64,000 nt of DNA from an uncultured Lachnospiraceae bacterium (GTDB lineage Bacteria; Bacillota; Clostridia; Lachnospirales; Lachnospiraceae): NCBI GenBank assembly GCA_930989745.1, contig CAKNMY010000002.1, positions 1 to 64,000 on the forward strand, in the 5' to 3' direction. Shown here in pieces: positions 41,444-50,449 of the stretch. Below the pieces are notes generated by a model, which saw only the letters and a program-made list of their open reading frames with translations, was not told the origin of the DNA and did no database searches. The translations under genes and the position numbers were made by a program. Each line of letters starts with the position of its first letter. Positions within the stretch are counted from its first letter, which is position 1.

Positions 41444-43113
41444 GATATATATGCAAATACGCGCCCGTGGAGGTGTTCGAATCCATGGGCGTGCAGATGG
41501 AACGGATTGAACCGGATGTGACGAATTTTAATCAGGCTGAGATCAGGATGCATCCCAATATCTGCAGCTTTGCCAAGGGCGTGCTGGAAGCAGTGATGAG
41601 CGGTGCCTACGAGGGCGTGATCCTGACCACCTGCTGCGACAGTATCCGGCGGCTCTACGATGTGCTCCGGGACGAATTTCCGGATAAATTTATTTATATG
41701 CTGGACACGCCGCGGATCACGAAGGACGCGGGAACCGCGCTGTATGAGCAGAGAATCCGGGAGATGACCGAAGCGTATGAGAAGTTCTCCGGCAGAGCGT
41801 TCGATGAGCAGAGATTCCTGCAGTATCTGAAGGAAAAGCAGGAAGAACAGCAGTACGCCGTAAAGAGCGGGGCTGTCAACATCGGCATTATCGGGGCGCG
41901 CGCAAATGAGAGCATCAAGCGGATCCTGAAGGAGAGAGGTGCAAACGTTGCCTTTGACCTGACGTGTACGGGGCTCGGGAGAAAAGTGCTTGTGGATGAG
42001 AGCGAGGTTATGGCAGGATATGCCCGCGGGCTGTTAAGCCAGTTCCCCTGCATGCGGATGGAGCAGGCGGCGAACCGTGACGAACTGATCCGGCGCAGCG
42101 CGGGAAGCGTGGACGGAGTCATTTATCATACCGTGCAGTTCTGCGACAACTACGCCTATGAGTACGCATGGCTCAGGGACTGGCTGGACCGTCCCATGCT
42201 CCTGCTGGAGACAGATTATACGCGCCAGAGCGAAGGACAGGTGCGAACCCGCATCGAGGCGTTTCTGGAGTCCCTGGCTCTGGAGACAAAGAAGCAGCAG
42301 AAAAAACAGAGAAAAGGAGACGGACCAATGTACGTAATGGGAATAGACAGCGGTTCCACATCGACCAATGCGGTCATCATGGACCAGGACAGGAAGATCA
42401 AAGCGTTTTCCGTGGTGAGAACCGGGGCAAAATCCGGAGTCAGCGCGGACAGGGCTCTGCACGAAGTGCTTGAGAAAGCGGGGCTTGCCCGGGAGGATAT
42501 CTCATGGATCGTCTCGACCGGATACGGGCGCGTCAGCATAGAATTTGCCGACGAAAACGTGACTGAGATCAGCTGCCACGGCAAGGGAGCCCACTATTTC
42601 AACCCGGCGATCCGCACGATCCTGGATATCGGCGGCCAGGACAGCAAGGCGATCCGTCTGAATGAGAACGGGGAAGTCAAGGATTTTGTCATGAATGACA
42701 AGTGCGCGGCAGGAACCGGGCGTTTCCTGGAGATGATCGCGCGTACTCTGGAGGTCTCTCTGGACGAACTGGGCGCCATCGCCCTGACCTCAAAGGAGAA
42801 GATTGAGATTACCAGCATGTGCTCGGTGTTCGCTGAGTCCGAGGTCATCTCACTGATCGCAAATAATAAGGAAAAAGCAGATATCGCGGACGGCGTCTGT
42901 CACGCGATCGCAAATAAGGCGTCCGGCCTTCTGCGCCGCGTTGGAATGGAGCCGGAATTTATGATGACCGGAGGAGTGGCGAAGAATCCGGGAGTCGTGC
43001 GCGCGGTGGAAGAGAAGATCGGTTCAAAGCTCTATATTTGCGAAGAGCCCGAGATTGTCGGAGCCGCGGGAGCCGCGCTTTACGCGTTAGAGAAAACCGG
43101 AGAGACTGTCTAA
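41437..43113 (+). CDS. Fusion of HgdB-like domain with BadF/HgdC-type ATPase activator
   Basis: A 558-residue two-domain protein. Residues 1 to about 290 form an HgdB-like domain (ILTTCCDSIRRLYD, FDLTCTGLG, HTVQFCDNYAYEYAW). Residues 300-558 form an ASKHA-fold ATPase activator: GIDSGSTSTNAVIM, DIGGQDSKAI, and the cluster-binding cysteines in NDKCAAGTGRF and SMCSVFAESEV. The activator uses ATP to push low-potential electrons into the catalytic cluster of the partner. Usually these are separate genes; here subunit and activator are joined. The 3-prime end is convergent with the next gene. Confidence 0.85.
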   Translation: MLGYICKYAPVEVFESMGVQMERIEPDVTNFNQAEIRMHPNICSFAKGVLEAVMSGAYEGVILTTCCDSIRRLYDVLRDEFPDKFIYMLDTPRITKDAGTALYEQRIREMTEAYEKFSGRAFDEQRFLQYLKEKQEEQQYAVKSGAVNIGIIGARANESIKRILKERGANVAFDLTCTGLGRKVLVDESEVMAGYARGLLSQFPCMRMEQAANRDELIRRSAGSVDGVIYHTVQFCDNYAYEYAWLRDWLDRPMLLLETDYTRQSEGQVRTRIEAFLESLALETKKQQKKQRKGDGPMYVMGIDSGSTSTNAVIMDQDRKIKAFSVVRTGAKSGVSADRALHEVLEKAGLAREDISWIVSTGYGRVSIEFADENVTEISCHGKGAHYFNPAIRTILDIGGQDSKAIRLNENGEVKDFVMNDKCAAGTGRFLEMIARTLEVSLDELGAIALTSKEKIEITSMCSVFAESEVISLIANNKEKADIADGVCHAIANKASGLLRRVGMEPEFMMTGGVAKNPGVVRAVEEKIGSKLYICEEPEIVGAAGAALYALEKTGETV

Positions 43114-43138
43114 GACAGCTCCCCGGTTTTCTTTGTCT
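43093..43138. terminator. Hairpin shared by convergent overlapping genes
   Basis: AAAACCGG (43093-43100) pairs with CCGGTTTT (43123-43130), with an inner CTGTC/GACAG stem (43106-43110, 43114-43118), then CTTTG. It covers both stop codons. Confidence 0.7.
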
Positions 43139-44972
43139 GCTGTGAGTATTCGGCGGACGCCGTGTAGTCGGTAATTCCCTTTCCCGTATTGGGATGAAAC
43201 TGTGAATATGTAAAATCGGAAAGGAAGATGACCGCAAGGATAACGCACACGATCCGCTGTTGCTTCTTGCTGATCTCCAGCAAAATATTGTCGATGATCG
43301 GCGCGACCACATATACGATTGCGAGTCCTCCCACGCCGAAGACAAGCAGTCCTTCCGCGCAGATGCGTCCGTTCAGATTCAGAAAATATCCGGTGTAATC
43401 CCACCATTTCATGCCGCCGGAAAGATGCTCCATGACCACGGAAGTCATATATTCAAGAAAGCCGCAGACGACAATAATGGCGGCAAATTCCAGCACGGGG
43501 CGGCTCCGCAGGCGGGTCAGCAGCGTCAGGATCAGGACGGAGCCTGTGCCGTAGATCGGAAGCCAGGGACCGTACAGAGCGCCCCGGTTGACGAATTCGC
43601 CGTCTGTGATCAGATGGAGGCTGACCTCCCAGATCCATCCGAATACCGCCAGGCTGAAGAAAATCAGGACAAGCGAGGAGATGGTATAATGTCTCATATA
43701 GTTCAGAGACTGCACGAGCTTTCTGCGGTCCTCCTCGGGAATCGGGTAGAAGCGGACCGGATACGCAAGTCCCTGCATATCGTCAATCAGCGCGTGAATG
43801 CGCACATGCTCTGACTGTCTGCGCTCATACTCCCGTTCCTCTGCCCTCGTAAAGAGAAGCAGGCCCAGATTTCTCGCAAGGAAGCCTCTCCATCCGGTCA
43901 GATCTCCGTCCGGATCCGGGGGCTGCTGCGTGACCGCGTAGACATCCGCGTACTTTTCTCTCAGCAGCAAATCATCGGGATGCTCGTAGAGATAGCGGTC
44001 ATACAGGAGATCCGCGCCGGGGATATGGCTGCTGCGGGCAAGGGCGCGCAGCTGCGCGTAATACTGCGTGAAGGAGGCAGTTCTGTACGGGTTGGTAAAG
44101 ATGATGTTGAAGATCCCAAGCGTCAGAAAGCCGAGGATTGACCATCCCAGGAACGAGAGATCAAACAGAAAACATTCCCATTTATGTCCTTTCATCATTC
44201 TGCGCGACAGGGTAATTGCCTCGCGGGCAGTCATATCGGGATTCTCCGCCGCGATATAGGGCACGAGAAAGTAAGAATACCGCTTGATGAAAGCTCCGGC
44301 GATCGTCAGGCTCCACAGCGCGTAATAAACGGACATAACCAGCATAATCCAGGACGCCTTCAGCCATTTCTTGACACGCAGGAGGAAGACAAAGCGCTGC
44401 GGCGTAACCTGATCGTAAGAGAGGCCTTCCAGAAAAATCCTCCGGACGACCACGGGAAATACATTCCGGATCAGAAACCAGTACAGAAAATAGACCGTCA
44501 TGCCCAGGATGATCAGGATCAGAACGCCCAGGCTGTCCGAACCAGTGATCGATCCGATGGCCGCAACGGCCGTCACGATGATTGAGCCGGATGTGACCTG
44601 GTTGACAATATTGGACAGAACGCCCCGTGTCCGCCCGAAGACCGGATTTCCGTGTTCCGCCTGTTCGATGGCATCCTGCTTCAGCCGGTCTGCCAGTTCT
44701 TTTCCTGCCTGCGTGTCTTTTTCCGCAATCTGCATCAGGACATCGTCCCAGCTTATGCCGGGCAGCAGCGAAGCCGGAGCAACGTTAACGGTAAAGCCGG
44801 GATCTTCCGACACCCAGGCGAACTGCGGCGTCACCTGCAGGGAGGCGAAATCCAGAGAACTCCGGAACTCCGCGCCGAGAAAGGCGGCGATCAAACAGGC
44901 TGCTGCAAAGATCAGATAGTGCTGCTTCAGGGAACGCTTTCCCTGCCTTTTCATTTCTTTTCTCGTAAACAT
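43110..44972 (-). CDS. DUF975 membrane protein with C-terminal CmpB-like domain
   Basis: A 620-residue polytopic protein. The N-terminal half (MFTRKEMKRQGKRSLKQHY; ASWIMLVMSVYYALW; SRRMMKGHKWECFLFDLSFL) is DUF975. The C-terminal half, about residues 430-600, has six hydrophobic helices with GEFVNRGALYGPWLPIYGTG and KWWDYTGYFLNLNGRICAEG, matching the ABC-transporter-type IV (CmpB) family. A soluble linker of about 100 residues joins them. Function unknown; no ATPase is adjacent. It overlaps the upstream convergent gene by 4 bases. Confidence 0.85.
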   Translation of the reverse strand: MFTRKEMKRQGKRSLKQHYLIFAAACLIAAFLGAEFRSSLDFASLQVTPQFAWVSEDPGFTVNVAPASLLPGISWDDVLMQIAEKDTQAGKELADRLKQDAIEQAEHGNPVFGRTRGVLSNIVNQVTSGSIIVTAVAAIGSITGSDSLGVLILIILGMTVYFLYWFLIRNVFPVVVRRIFLEGLSYDQVTPQRFVFLLRVKKWLKASWIMLVMSVYYALWSLTIAGAFIKRYSYFLVPYIAAENPDMTAREAITLSRRMMKGHKWECFLFDLSFLGWSILGFLTLGIFNIIFTNPYRTASFTQYYAQLRALARSSHIPGADLLYDRYLYEHPDDLLLREKYADVYAVTQQPPDPDGDLTGWRGFLARNLGLLLFTRAEEREYERRQSEHVRIHALIDDMQGLAYPVRFYPIPEEDRRKLVQSLNYMRHYTISSLVLIFFSLAVFGWIWEVSLHLITDGEFVNRGALYGPWLPIYGTGSVLILTLLTRLRSRPVLEFAAIIVVCGFLEYMTSVVMEHLSGGMKWWDYTGYFLNLNGRICAEGLLVFGVGGLAIVYVVAPIIDNILLEISKKQQRIVCVILAVIFLSDFTYSQFHPNTGKGITDYTASAEYSQQTKKTGELS

Positions 44973-45112
44973 AATCCTCTTTTTTCTGCCCGACCGCAGC
45001 GCTGCCGCCGGGCAGACTCTCGCTTTCTTTGTAGTGTGCTAATTTTTGAAAATTTCAGAAACATTATACTATAGGAGTTTTAAAATTGCAATCTTCCGAC
45101 TGCCGGTTTTGC

Positions 45113-45141
45113 TTGCATTCAAAATGACAGACAGATATAAT
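45113..45141 (+). promoter_or_regulatory. Sigma-A promoter of the GH20 gene
   Basis: TTGCAT (45113-45118), 17 bases, perfect TATAAT (45136-45141), placing the start of transcription about 30 bases before the ATG. Confidence 0.75.
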
Positions 45142-45176
45142 GAGAGAAAACACATATGAGAAAGGATGAAAGTTCC

Positions 45177-46991
45177 ATGAATACAGCGATTATCCCGGAA
45201 ATTAAGCAAATGAAAACATACTCTGCGCCGCTGCGTCTGACGGATTATCATCTGAGCGCCGAAGTGACGGAACACTTTCCGCGGGCAGAAGAGATTTTTT
45301 CGGAAAACGGACCGCTAAACGGCGAGATGCCGATCTGCTATACGGAGCAGCCGATGGCGGAGGAGGCGTACCGCATCTGCGCCCGGAGTTCCCGTATTGA
45401 CATCACGGCATCGTCGGAAAAGGGACTGATGTACGCGCTTTTTACGCTCTCCGAACTCGATTTTGCAAATGACGGAGAGCTCTGCGAGTTTGACGCCTGT
45501 GATGAGCCCTCGCTTGCGCTGCGCGCGCTGTCGGATGATATTTCACGCGGACAGATCTCCACGTTTGACCATTTCTGTACAATGATCCGCCGCCTGGCAC
45601 GCTACAAATATAATACGTATATGCCGTACATGGAGGATGTGTTCCGGTTTGAGTCCATTCCTGCCTGGGGGCGCTATTCCGATCCGATGAGCGCGCAGGA
45701 GTGGAAGGCACTCATCGCTTATGCCGCCGAATGGCAGATCAGTGTCCGTCCGATCATAAACCTGCTCGGACATTTTGACAAACTGTTATATATTGAAGAG
45801 CTTCAGCCGCTCGCGCTGAAAAAGGAGGACGGAAGCCTCATCTCCTGTATGGACCCGACCAACCCGGAGGTACGCGAGGTGATCCGCAAAATGCTGCGGG
45901 AGATTGTCAGCTGCTTCGGACCGGGCGTGATCCACTGCGGCGGCGATGAACCGGTGGGACTTACGGAAGTATTCGGCGAAGAGAGAGGCGGAGAACTGTT
46001 TATCGAGCACTACCGCTTCGTGCATGAAGAGCTGGCGGCGCTCGGCTGTACAATGATGATGTACGCGGATTTCTTCGCTCCGCCGTGGGGCGACTATGCT
46101 GTTCCGGTCACCCGCGCGAAAGAGCTTCCCGGGGACACGGAGTTCGTGTTCTGGGATTACGGAGCGCGGGATGCCTATCCGTTTGTGGACGCGCTGCACG
46201 AGCAGAACATCCGGATGTATATTTCTCCGGGAAGCTGGACATGGAAGCGCTTTTCCTGCGACATCCGCCAGTGCTTTGAGAATACCAAGGGACTGCTGAA
46301 GGCGGATGGGGGCCGCAGCAGAGGCATGATCATGTCCTCCTGGGCGGACGGAGGCGATACGCTGCGCGATCTGATGCTTCCGGGCGTTCTGATCGGCGCC
46401 AACTTCTGCTGGTCGCCGTCCTCCGGCTATGATCTGGAGAAGATTTATAACGTGATCCACAAAAGCCTCTATGGATTTGACGCTCAGCAGGCAGCGCTGC
46501 TGGAACCGATCTATCACCACGACCGCATCCTCGAGAGAGCCAATGAGCATGAATTCAAGCTGGAGATGTTCCGGACGCCGTTTGAACCGGTTGCGTTCGG
46601 CGCCAGAGAACATATTGATATTCTGCGCACGGCGCTGCAGAAGGCGCAGGAGGACTATCAGTCGCTAGTACCGCGGAGAAATAAGCAGGCGTATGACGCG
46701 CTTTCTCTTACGCTTGCGCGCGCCGGATTTACGGCAGAAAAAATTGCGCTTCTGCCCTGGAAACGCCTGCAGTCGATAGAAGAAGGCCAGAAGTATGCAT
46801 CGCGCGCGCTTCTGCTGTGCGGCGAGCTGCGCAAAGTAAAAGCGCTGCATGAAAAGCTCTGGCACGAGACCAGCCGTGAGTCGGAATGGCAGATCTGCGC
46901 GTGCCGCTACGACGATCTGTGCGATGAGCTTTCGATGTTTGCGCGCAATGCCGCGCTGCGCCGGTATTATGAGAGAGACTGCGAGATCTGA
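45177..46991 (+). CDS. GH20 family beta-N-acetylhexosaminidase, intracellular
   Basis: A 604-residue glycoside hydrolase with the GH20 catalytic pair in HCGGDEPVGLTEV and a (beta/alpha)8 barrel preceded by a GH20b-like N-terminal domain (SSEKGLMYALFTLSEL). It removes terminal GlcNAc or GalNAc from glycans by substrate-assisted catalysis. No signal peptide is present, so it works on imported sugars. The ATG at 45177 follows AAAGGATG with 8-base spacing; an ATG at 45156 is possible but has a poorer site. A single-gene transcript between a strong promoter and a strong terminator. Confidence 0.88.
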   Translation: MNTAIIPEIKQMKTYSAPLRLTDYHLSAEVTEHFPRAEEIFSENGPLNGEMPICYTEQPMAEEAYRICARSSRIDITASSEKGLMYALFTLSELDFANDGELCEFDACDEPSLALRALSDDISRGQISTFDHFCTMIRRLARYKYNTYMPYMEDVFRFESIPAWGRYSDPMSAQEWKALIAYAAEWQISVRPIINLLGHFDKLLYIEELQPLALKKEDGSLISCMDPTNPEVREVIRKMLREIVSCFGPGVIHCGGDEPVGLTEVFGEERGGELFIEHYRFVHEELAALGCTMMMYADFFAPPWGDYAVPVTRAKELPGDTEFVFWDYGARDAYPFVDALHEQNIRMYISPGSWTWKRFSCDIRQCFENTKGLLKADGGRSRGMIMSSWADGGDTLRDLMLPGVLIGANFCWSPSSGYDLEKIYNVIHKSLYGFDAQQAALLEPIYHHDRILERANEHEFKLEMFRTPFEPVAFGAREHIDILRTALQKAQEDYQSLVPRRNKQAYDALSLTLARAGFTAEKIALLPWKRLQSIEEGQKYASRALLLCGELRKVKALHEKLWHETSRESEWQICACRYDDLCDELSMFARNAALRRYYERDCEI

Positions 46992-47011
46992 GAGATCGCA
47001 AAGAATGATAA

Positions 47012-47042
47012 CGGGCGGTTTGGGGATTTCCCAAACCGCCCG
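47012..47042. terminator. Hairpin terminator between GH20 and the coat-like gene
   Basis: A perfect 13-bp stem pairs 47012-47024 with 47030-47042 (CGGGCGGTTTGGG and its complement), between convergent genes. Confidence 0.8.
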
Positions 47043-47058
47043 CTTACGGTGAAACGTA

Positions 47059-47304
47059 TTATGCCTGAAGGATTGATTTTACATGCTCAATCTCAGCCTG
47101 CGTCGCCTTTGCCGCGGGAACGTAATAGCTTCTCTCACGGGCCGCGTCATACAGCTTCTCCTGAGACATTTCGCACTGATTGCGGATCTGCCGCAGACAC
47201 TGCTTGAGCGCCTTATCTTCCGTCTGCGCGATCATGTCGCCGAACATTTTCAGTTCCCCGTTTACACCGACCAGGGCGTCGGCTACCATTGCTTTTTCAT
47301 CCAT
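47059..47304 (-). CDS. Spore coat protein, CotF-like
   Basis: An 81-residue helical protein (MDEKAMVADALVGVNGELK, QCLRQIRNQCEMSQEKLYD, SYYVPAAKATQAEIEHVK) resembling the CotF/COG5577 coat family with its ferritin-like helical pair. The ATG at 47304 is chosen because GAGGTG lies upstream; an in-frame GTG at 47313 is part of that site. It lies 45 bases downstream of a second small coat-like gene and shares its sporulation promoter. Confidence 0.8.
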   Translation of the reverse strand: MDEKAMVADALVGVNGELKMFGDMIAQTEDKALKQCLRQIRNQCEMSQEKLYDAARERSYYVPAAKATQAEIEHVKSILQA

Positions 47305-47349
47305 TTTTTCCACCTCATCTGTTATATTTTGTTTTACGTCGGGATATAC

Positions 47350-47532
47350 TTACAGAAATTTCATAAGCTCCTGTTTGTTCTGCATTGCGGAATCCGCCGC
47401 TTCCTGAAACAGCTGTTTGATCTCCGGATCCTTTGCCTGAGAGGCATACTCCGTCATTTTGCAGTGTGTCGTGCTGTATCCGCCGATCAGATGGCGCAGG
47501 TTCTGCAGATCAAGAATGGATATTTCTGACAT
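47350..47532 (-). CDS. Small coat-associated helical protein
   Basis: A 60-residue protein starting MSEISILDLQNLRHLIGGYS, rich in Lys, Glu and Gln, related by appearance to the N-terminal helices of CotF-like proteins (EYASQAKDPEIKQLFQEAAD). AAGGAGGA precedes the ATG. It forms a two-gene unit with the following CotF-like gene. A forespore-type promoter lies 49 bases upstream. Probably a spore component; the exact layer is unknown. Confidence 0.75.
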   Translation of the reverse strand: MSEISILDLQNLRHLIGGYSTTHCKMTEYASQAKDPEIKQLFQEAADSAMQNKQELMKFL

Positions 47533-47580
47533 GATTGAATTCCTCCTTACTGAAAAATATTTGAAACATTGTTCAGAACG

Positions 47581-47610
47581 TAGTATGTCCGCATATGGTC
47601 CGGGGTATGC
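47581..47610 (-). promoter_or_regulatory. Sigma-G type (forespore) promoter of the coat-like pair
   Basis: On the minus strand GCATA (47606-47610), 18 bases, CATACTA (47581-47587), a full match to the forespore sigma-G pattern GnATR-N18-CATnnTA. Related sigma factors share part of this pattern. Confidence 0.6.
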
Positions 47611-47760
47611 ACGGCAAATGTATGAATAAATATAAAAGAAAAAAGGGGCTGTTATTCCTGCGAAATAATGGTAAAATAGGAGTATCCCGCTCAAGACTGC
47701 GCGGGCAGGGATACGTGCGCCGCGGCCCGGTGCCTGTCCCGGAAAGGAAATTGACAGCAA

Positions 47761-48750
47761 ATGAGCAGTACAATCATTGAAAAAATAATGGATCTGCCCG
47801 CAGAATATGCGGGAAACATTTTTGGACAGTTTGATGCCCATATGAAGCTTCTGGAGCGGACACTGCGGGTGACGCTGGTGTTCCGAGACGGAGTGCTCAA
47901 GATCGTGGGACCGCAGGCGGCTGCGTTGAAGGCGGAGTCCGTAATCCGGGAGCTCCTGGAGCTGGCGAAGCGAGGCAATACCATCACGATGCAGAACGTG
48001 ACGTATGCCCTGTCCCTCACAGTAGATGAAAGGGAGGGCGCCCTGACGGAGATCGACCGCGACCTGATCTGCCACACGATCAATGGCCGCCCGATCAAGC
48101 CGAAGACGCTCGGACAGAAGAAGTATGTGGATGAGATCCGCAGCAAGATGATCGTCTTCGGAGTGGGACCCGCCGGAACAGGAAAGACGTATCTGGCAAT
48201 CGCGATGGCGGTGACCGCGTTTCGCAATGATGAGGTCAGCCGGATCATCCTGACGCGCCCTGCCATTGAGGCGGGAGAGAAGCTGGGCTTCCTGCCCGGA
48301 GACCTGCAGAGCAAGGTAGACCCGTATCTGCGCCCGCTGTACGACGCCCTGTATCAGATCATGGGACCGGAATCTTTTGCCAAAAACATGGAGAAAGGCC
48401 TGATCGAGGTCGCGCCGCTGGCCTACATGCGCGGAAGAACGCTGGACAATGCATTTATTATCCTGGATGAGGCGCAGAACACGACGCCTGCCCAGATGAA
48501 GATGTTCCTGACCCGTATCGGATTCGGCTCTAAGGTCATCGTCACAGGAGATTCTTCTCAGAAGGATCTGCCTCAGGGAACCAAGTCGGGGCTCGAGGTG
48601 GCGGAGCAGGTGCTCAAAAAGATCGAGGATATCGCGTTCTGCCAGCTCACCAGCAAGGATGTCGTTCGCCATCCGCTGGTTCAGAAGATCGTGCAGGCGT
48701 ACGAAGCATATGAAAAGAAGCCGCGGAATTCCCGCAGCACACGCAGATAA
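47761..48750 (+). CDS. phoH: PhoH family ATPase (PhoL/YbeZ type)
   Basis: A 329-residue protein with an N-terminal KH-like segment and a P-loop ATPase domain: Walker A GPAGTGKTYLA, RPAIEAGEKLGFLPGDL, Walker B FIILDEAQN. YbeZ-type PhoH proteins are RNA-associated ATPases linked to YbeY in ribosome and rRNA quality control. Here ybeY follows 13 bases later, the usual order. GGAAAGGA stands upstream of the ATG. Confidence 0.93.
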   Translation: MSSTIIEKIMDLPAEYAGNIFGQFDAHMKLLERTLRVTLVFRDGVLKIVGPQAAALKAESVIRELLELAKRGNTITMQNVTYALSLTVDEREGALTEIDRDLICHTINGRPIKPKTLGQKKYVDEIRSKMIVFGVGPAGTGKTYLAIAMAVTAFRNDEVSRIILTRPAIEAGEKLGFLPGDLQSKVDPYLRPLYDALYQIMGPESFAKNMEKGLIEVAPLAYMRGRTLDNAFIILDEAQNTTPAQMKMFLTRIGFGSKVIVTGDSSQKDLPQGTKSGLEVAEQVLKKIEDIAFCQLTSKDVVRHPLVQKIVQAYEAYEKKPRNSRSTRR

Positions 48751-48763
48751 ATCAGGAGGACGT

Positions 48764-49264
48764 ATGACGGTTCAGATTGAGAATGAAAATGATTATGGCT
48801 TTGATTTTCCCTATGAGGAGGTGGCGAACCAGGTGATCAGCCAGGTGCTTGCCATGGAACAGTGCCCCTATGAGGCGGAGGTGAACCTGGTCCTGACCGG
48901 AAGCGAGGAGATCCGGGAGATTAACCGGCAGTTCCGCGGCATTGACCGGGAGACGGACGTACTCTCCTTCCCCATGCAGGATTTTCCGGCTCCGGCGGAC
49001 TATGGATTCCTCGAGGACGAGGAGTCGTTCGACGCTTTTCACCCCGAGACAGGGGAGCTGCTGCTGGGAGACATTATGATCAGTGTGCCGCGTGCCCGCG
49101 AGCAGGCAGAGCAGTTCGGCCACGGGCTGAAGCGTGAGTACGCATTTCTGATCGCGCACAGCATGCTCCACCTGCTCGGATATGACCATATGGAGCCGGA
49201 GGAGGCAAAAGTGATGGAGGAGAAGCAGGCGAAGGCGCTGGAAGCGCTCGGCATTACCAGATAG
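48764..49264 (+). CDS. ybeY: Endoribonuclease YbeY
   Basis: A 166-residue metalloprotein with the zinc motif HSMLHLLGYDH and the preceding VLSFPMQ and LLGDIMIS signatures. YbeY matures 16S rRNA 3-prime ends and takes part in ribosome quality control. The ATG at 48764 follows AGGAGG. An insertion rich in Asp/Glu/Phe (residues 77-91) is common in clostridial forms. Operon partner of phoH. Confidence 0.95.
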   Translation: MTVQIENENDYGFDFPYEEVANQVISQVLAMEQCPYEAEVNLVLTGSEEIREINRQFRGIDRETDVLSFPMQDFPAPADYGFLEDEESFDAFHPETGELLLGDIMISVPRAREQAEQFGHGLKREYAFLIAHSMLHLLGYDHMEPEEAKVMEEKQAKALEALGITR

Positions 49265-49276
49265 GGAGGCGGGCCT

Positions 49277-50383
49277 ATGAAGAGACGACAGCTGCTTCTT
49301 GGAATCGCGGCCTGCCTTCTGGCAGGATTTTCGGGGTGTCAGAAGGAAACTGACACCGGGATCACATTTGTCACGCCGACGCCTGCGCCCGCACAGGAAG
49401 AGAGCGCCGCGGACAGTCAGGAGGAAGTCTTAAATCCCGTCGCCATCACGCCGACACCTGTGCCCGAGGGCATGGTAACGAGCTGGCTGACAGGAGAATA
49501 TGTGGAGCAGGAGCAGGGGAGACGCCGGCCGGTGGCAGTCATGTTCAACAATATTATCGACGCGGTTCCTCAGACCGGGATTTCCCGCGCGGGAGTTATC
49601 TATGAGGCGCCCGTGGAGGGCGGAATTACCCGGCTGATGGGGATTTTTGAGGATTACGACGGCCTGGAGAAGATTGGTTCCGTGAGGAGCTGCCGCGATT
49701 ATTTTATTTTTTACGCCACGGGCTTTGACGCGATTTACGCTCACTACGGGCAGTCTGCCTACGCGGAGCAGTATCTCGCCATGGATGAGGTCGATAATCT
49801 GAGCGGGCTTTCCGGATACGGAGATCTGGTCTATTACCGTACCCAGGACCGCAATCCTCCGCACAATGCCTATACAAGCGCTGCCGGGATTCAGGCAGGC
49901 ATCAACTACTGCGGCTACCGGACGGATTACAGCGAAGGCTATGCGGGAGCATGGAAGTTTGCGGAACCCGGTACAGACAGTCAGATTCCCGGCGGAAGTA
50001 CGGCGAACACTGTGACGCCTGGCTACGGATACAATGAGCCGTGGTTTGAGTATGACCTGCAGACGGGGCAGTATCTGCGGTTCCAGTACGGCGGCGCGCA
50101 GATTGACGATATGGACGGAAGCCAGCTTGCCGTGAAAAATATTCTGCTCCAGTATTCAGACTGGCAGTATTATGACGAGAACGGTTACCTGAATATCGAC
50201 GTCACATCATCCGGAGCGGGAAAGTATATCACCAACGGGACGGCGCAGGATGTCACCTGGTCAAAAGACGGACTGTGGGGCGCTACTCATTTTTACGATT
50301 CCGGCGGACAGGAGATCACCCTGAATCCGGGAAAGACCTGGGTGTGCGTGATTCTGGACGCGGACGCCGTCACGATCGGATGA
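49277..50383 (+). CDS. DUF3048 (YerB-like) lipoprotein
   Basis: A 368-residue protein with a lipoprotein signal peptide (MKRRQLLLGIAACLLAGFSG then Cys) and a Thr/Pro-rich linker, followed by the DUF3048 domain (RPVAVMFNNIIDAVPQTGIS, YEAPVEGGITRLMGIF, IGSVRSCRDYF) and its C-terminal part. YerB relatives are cell-surface proteins of unclear role. AGGGAGGCGGG precedes the ATG; the gene follows ybeY by 12 bases. Confidence 0.9.
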   Translation: MKRRQLLLGIAACLLAGFSGCQKETDTGITFVTPTPAPAQEESAADSQEEVLNPVAITPTPVPEGMVTSWLTGEYVEQEQGRRRPVAVMFNNIIDAVPQTGISRAGVIYEAPVEGGITRLMGIFEDYDGLEKIGSVRSCRDYFIFYATGFDAIYAHYGQSAYAEQYLAMDEVDNLSGLSGYGDLVYYRTQDRNPPHNAYTSAAGIQAGINYCGYRTDYSEGYAGAWKFAEPGTDSQIPGGSTANTVTPGYGYNEPWFEYDLQTGQYLRFQYGGAQIDDMDGSQLAVKNILLQYSDWQYYDENGYLNIDVTSSGAGKYITNGTAQDVTWSKDGLWGATHFYDSGGQEITLNPGKTWVCVILDADAVTIG

Positions 50384-50449
50384 CGCATCCGGAGTATAAT
50401 ATCAGAGATTTCACCGATACTATAAGAAAAAAGGAAGGGCAGAACGCAG

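Noticed and set aside
41465..41485. GTTCGAATCC-like string resembling a tRNA T-loop
   Set aside because: It lies inside the reading frame of the activase fusion and has no tRNA arms around it; no tRNA gene was found in the window.
47533..48672. Long minus-strand frame extending the 60-residue coat-like protein across phoH
   Set aside because: Only the last 60 codons have a ribosome site (AAGGAGGA) and family-like sequence; the upstream part is antisense to phoH.
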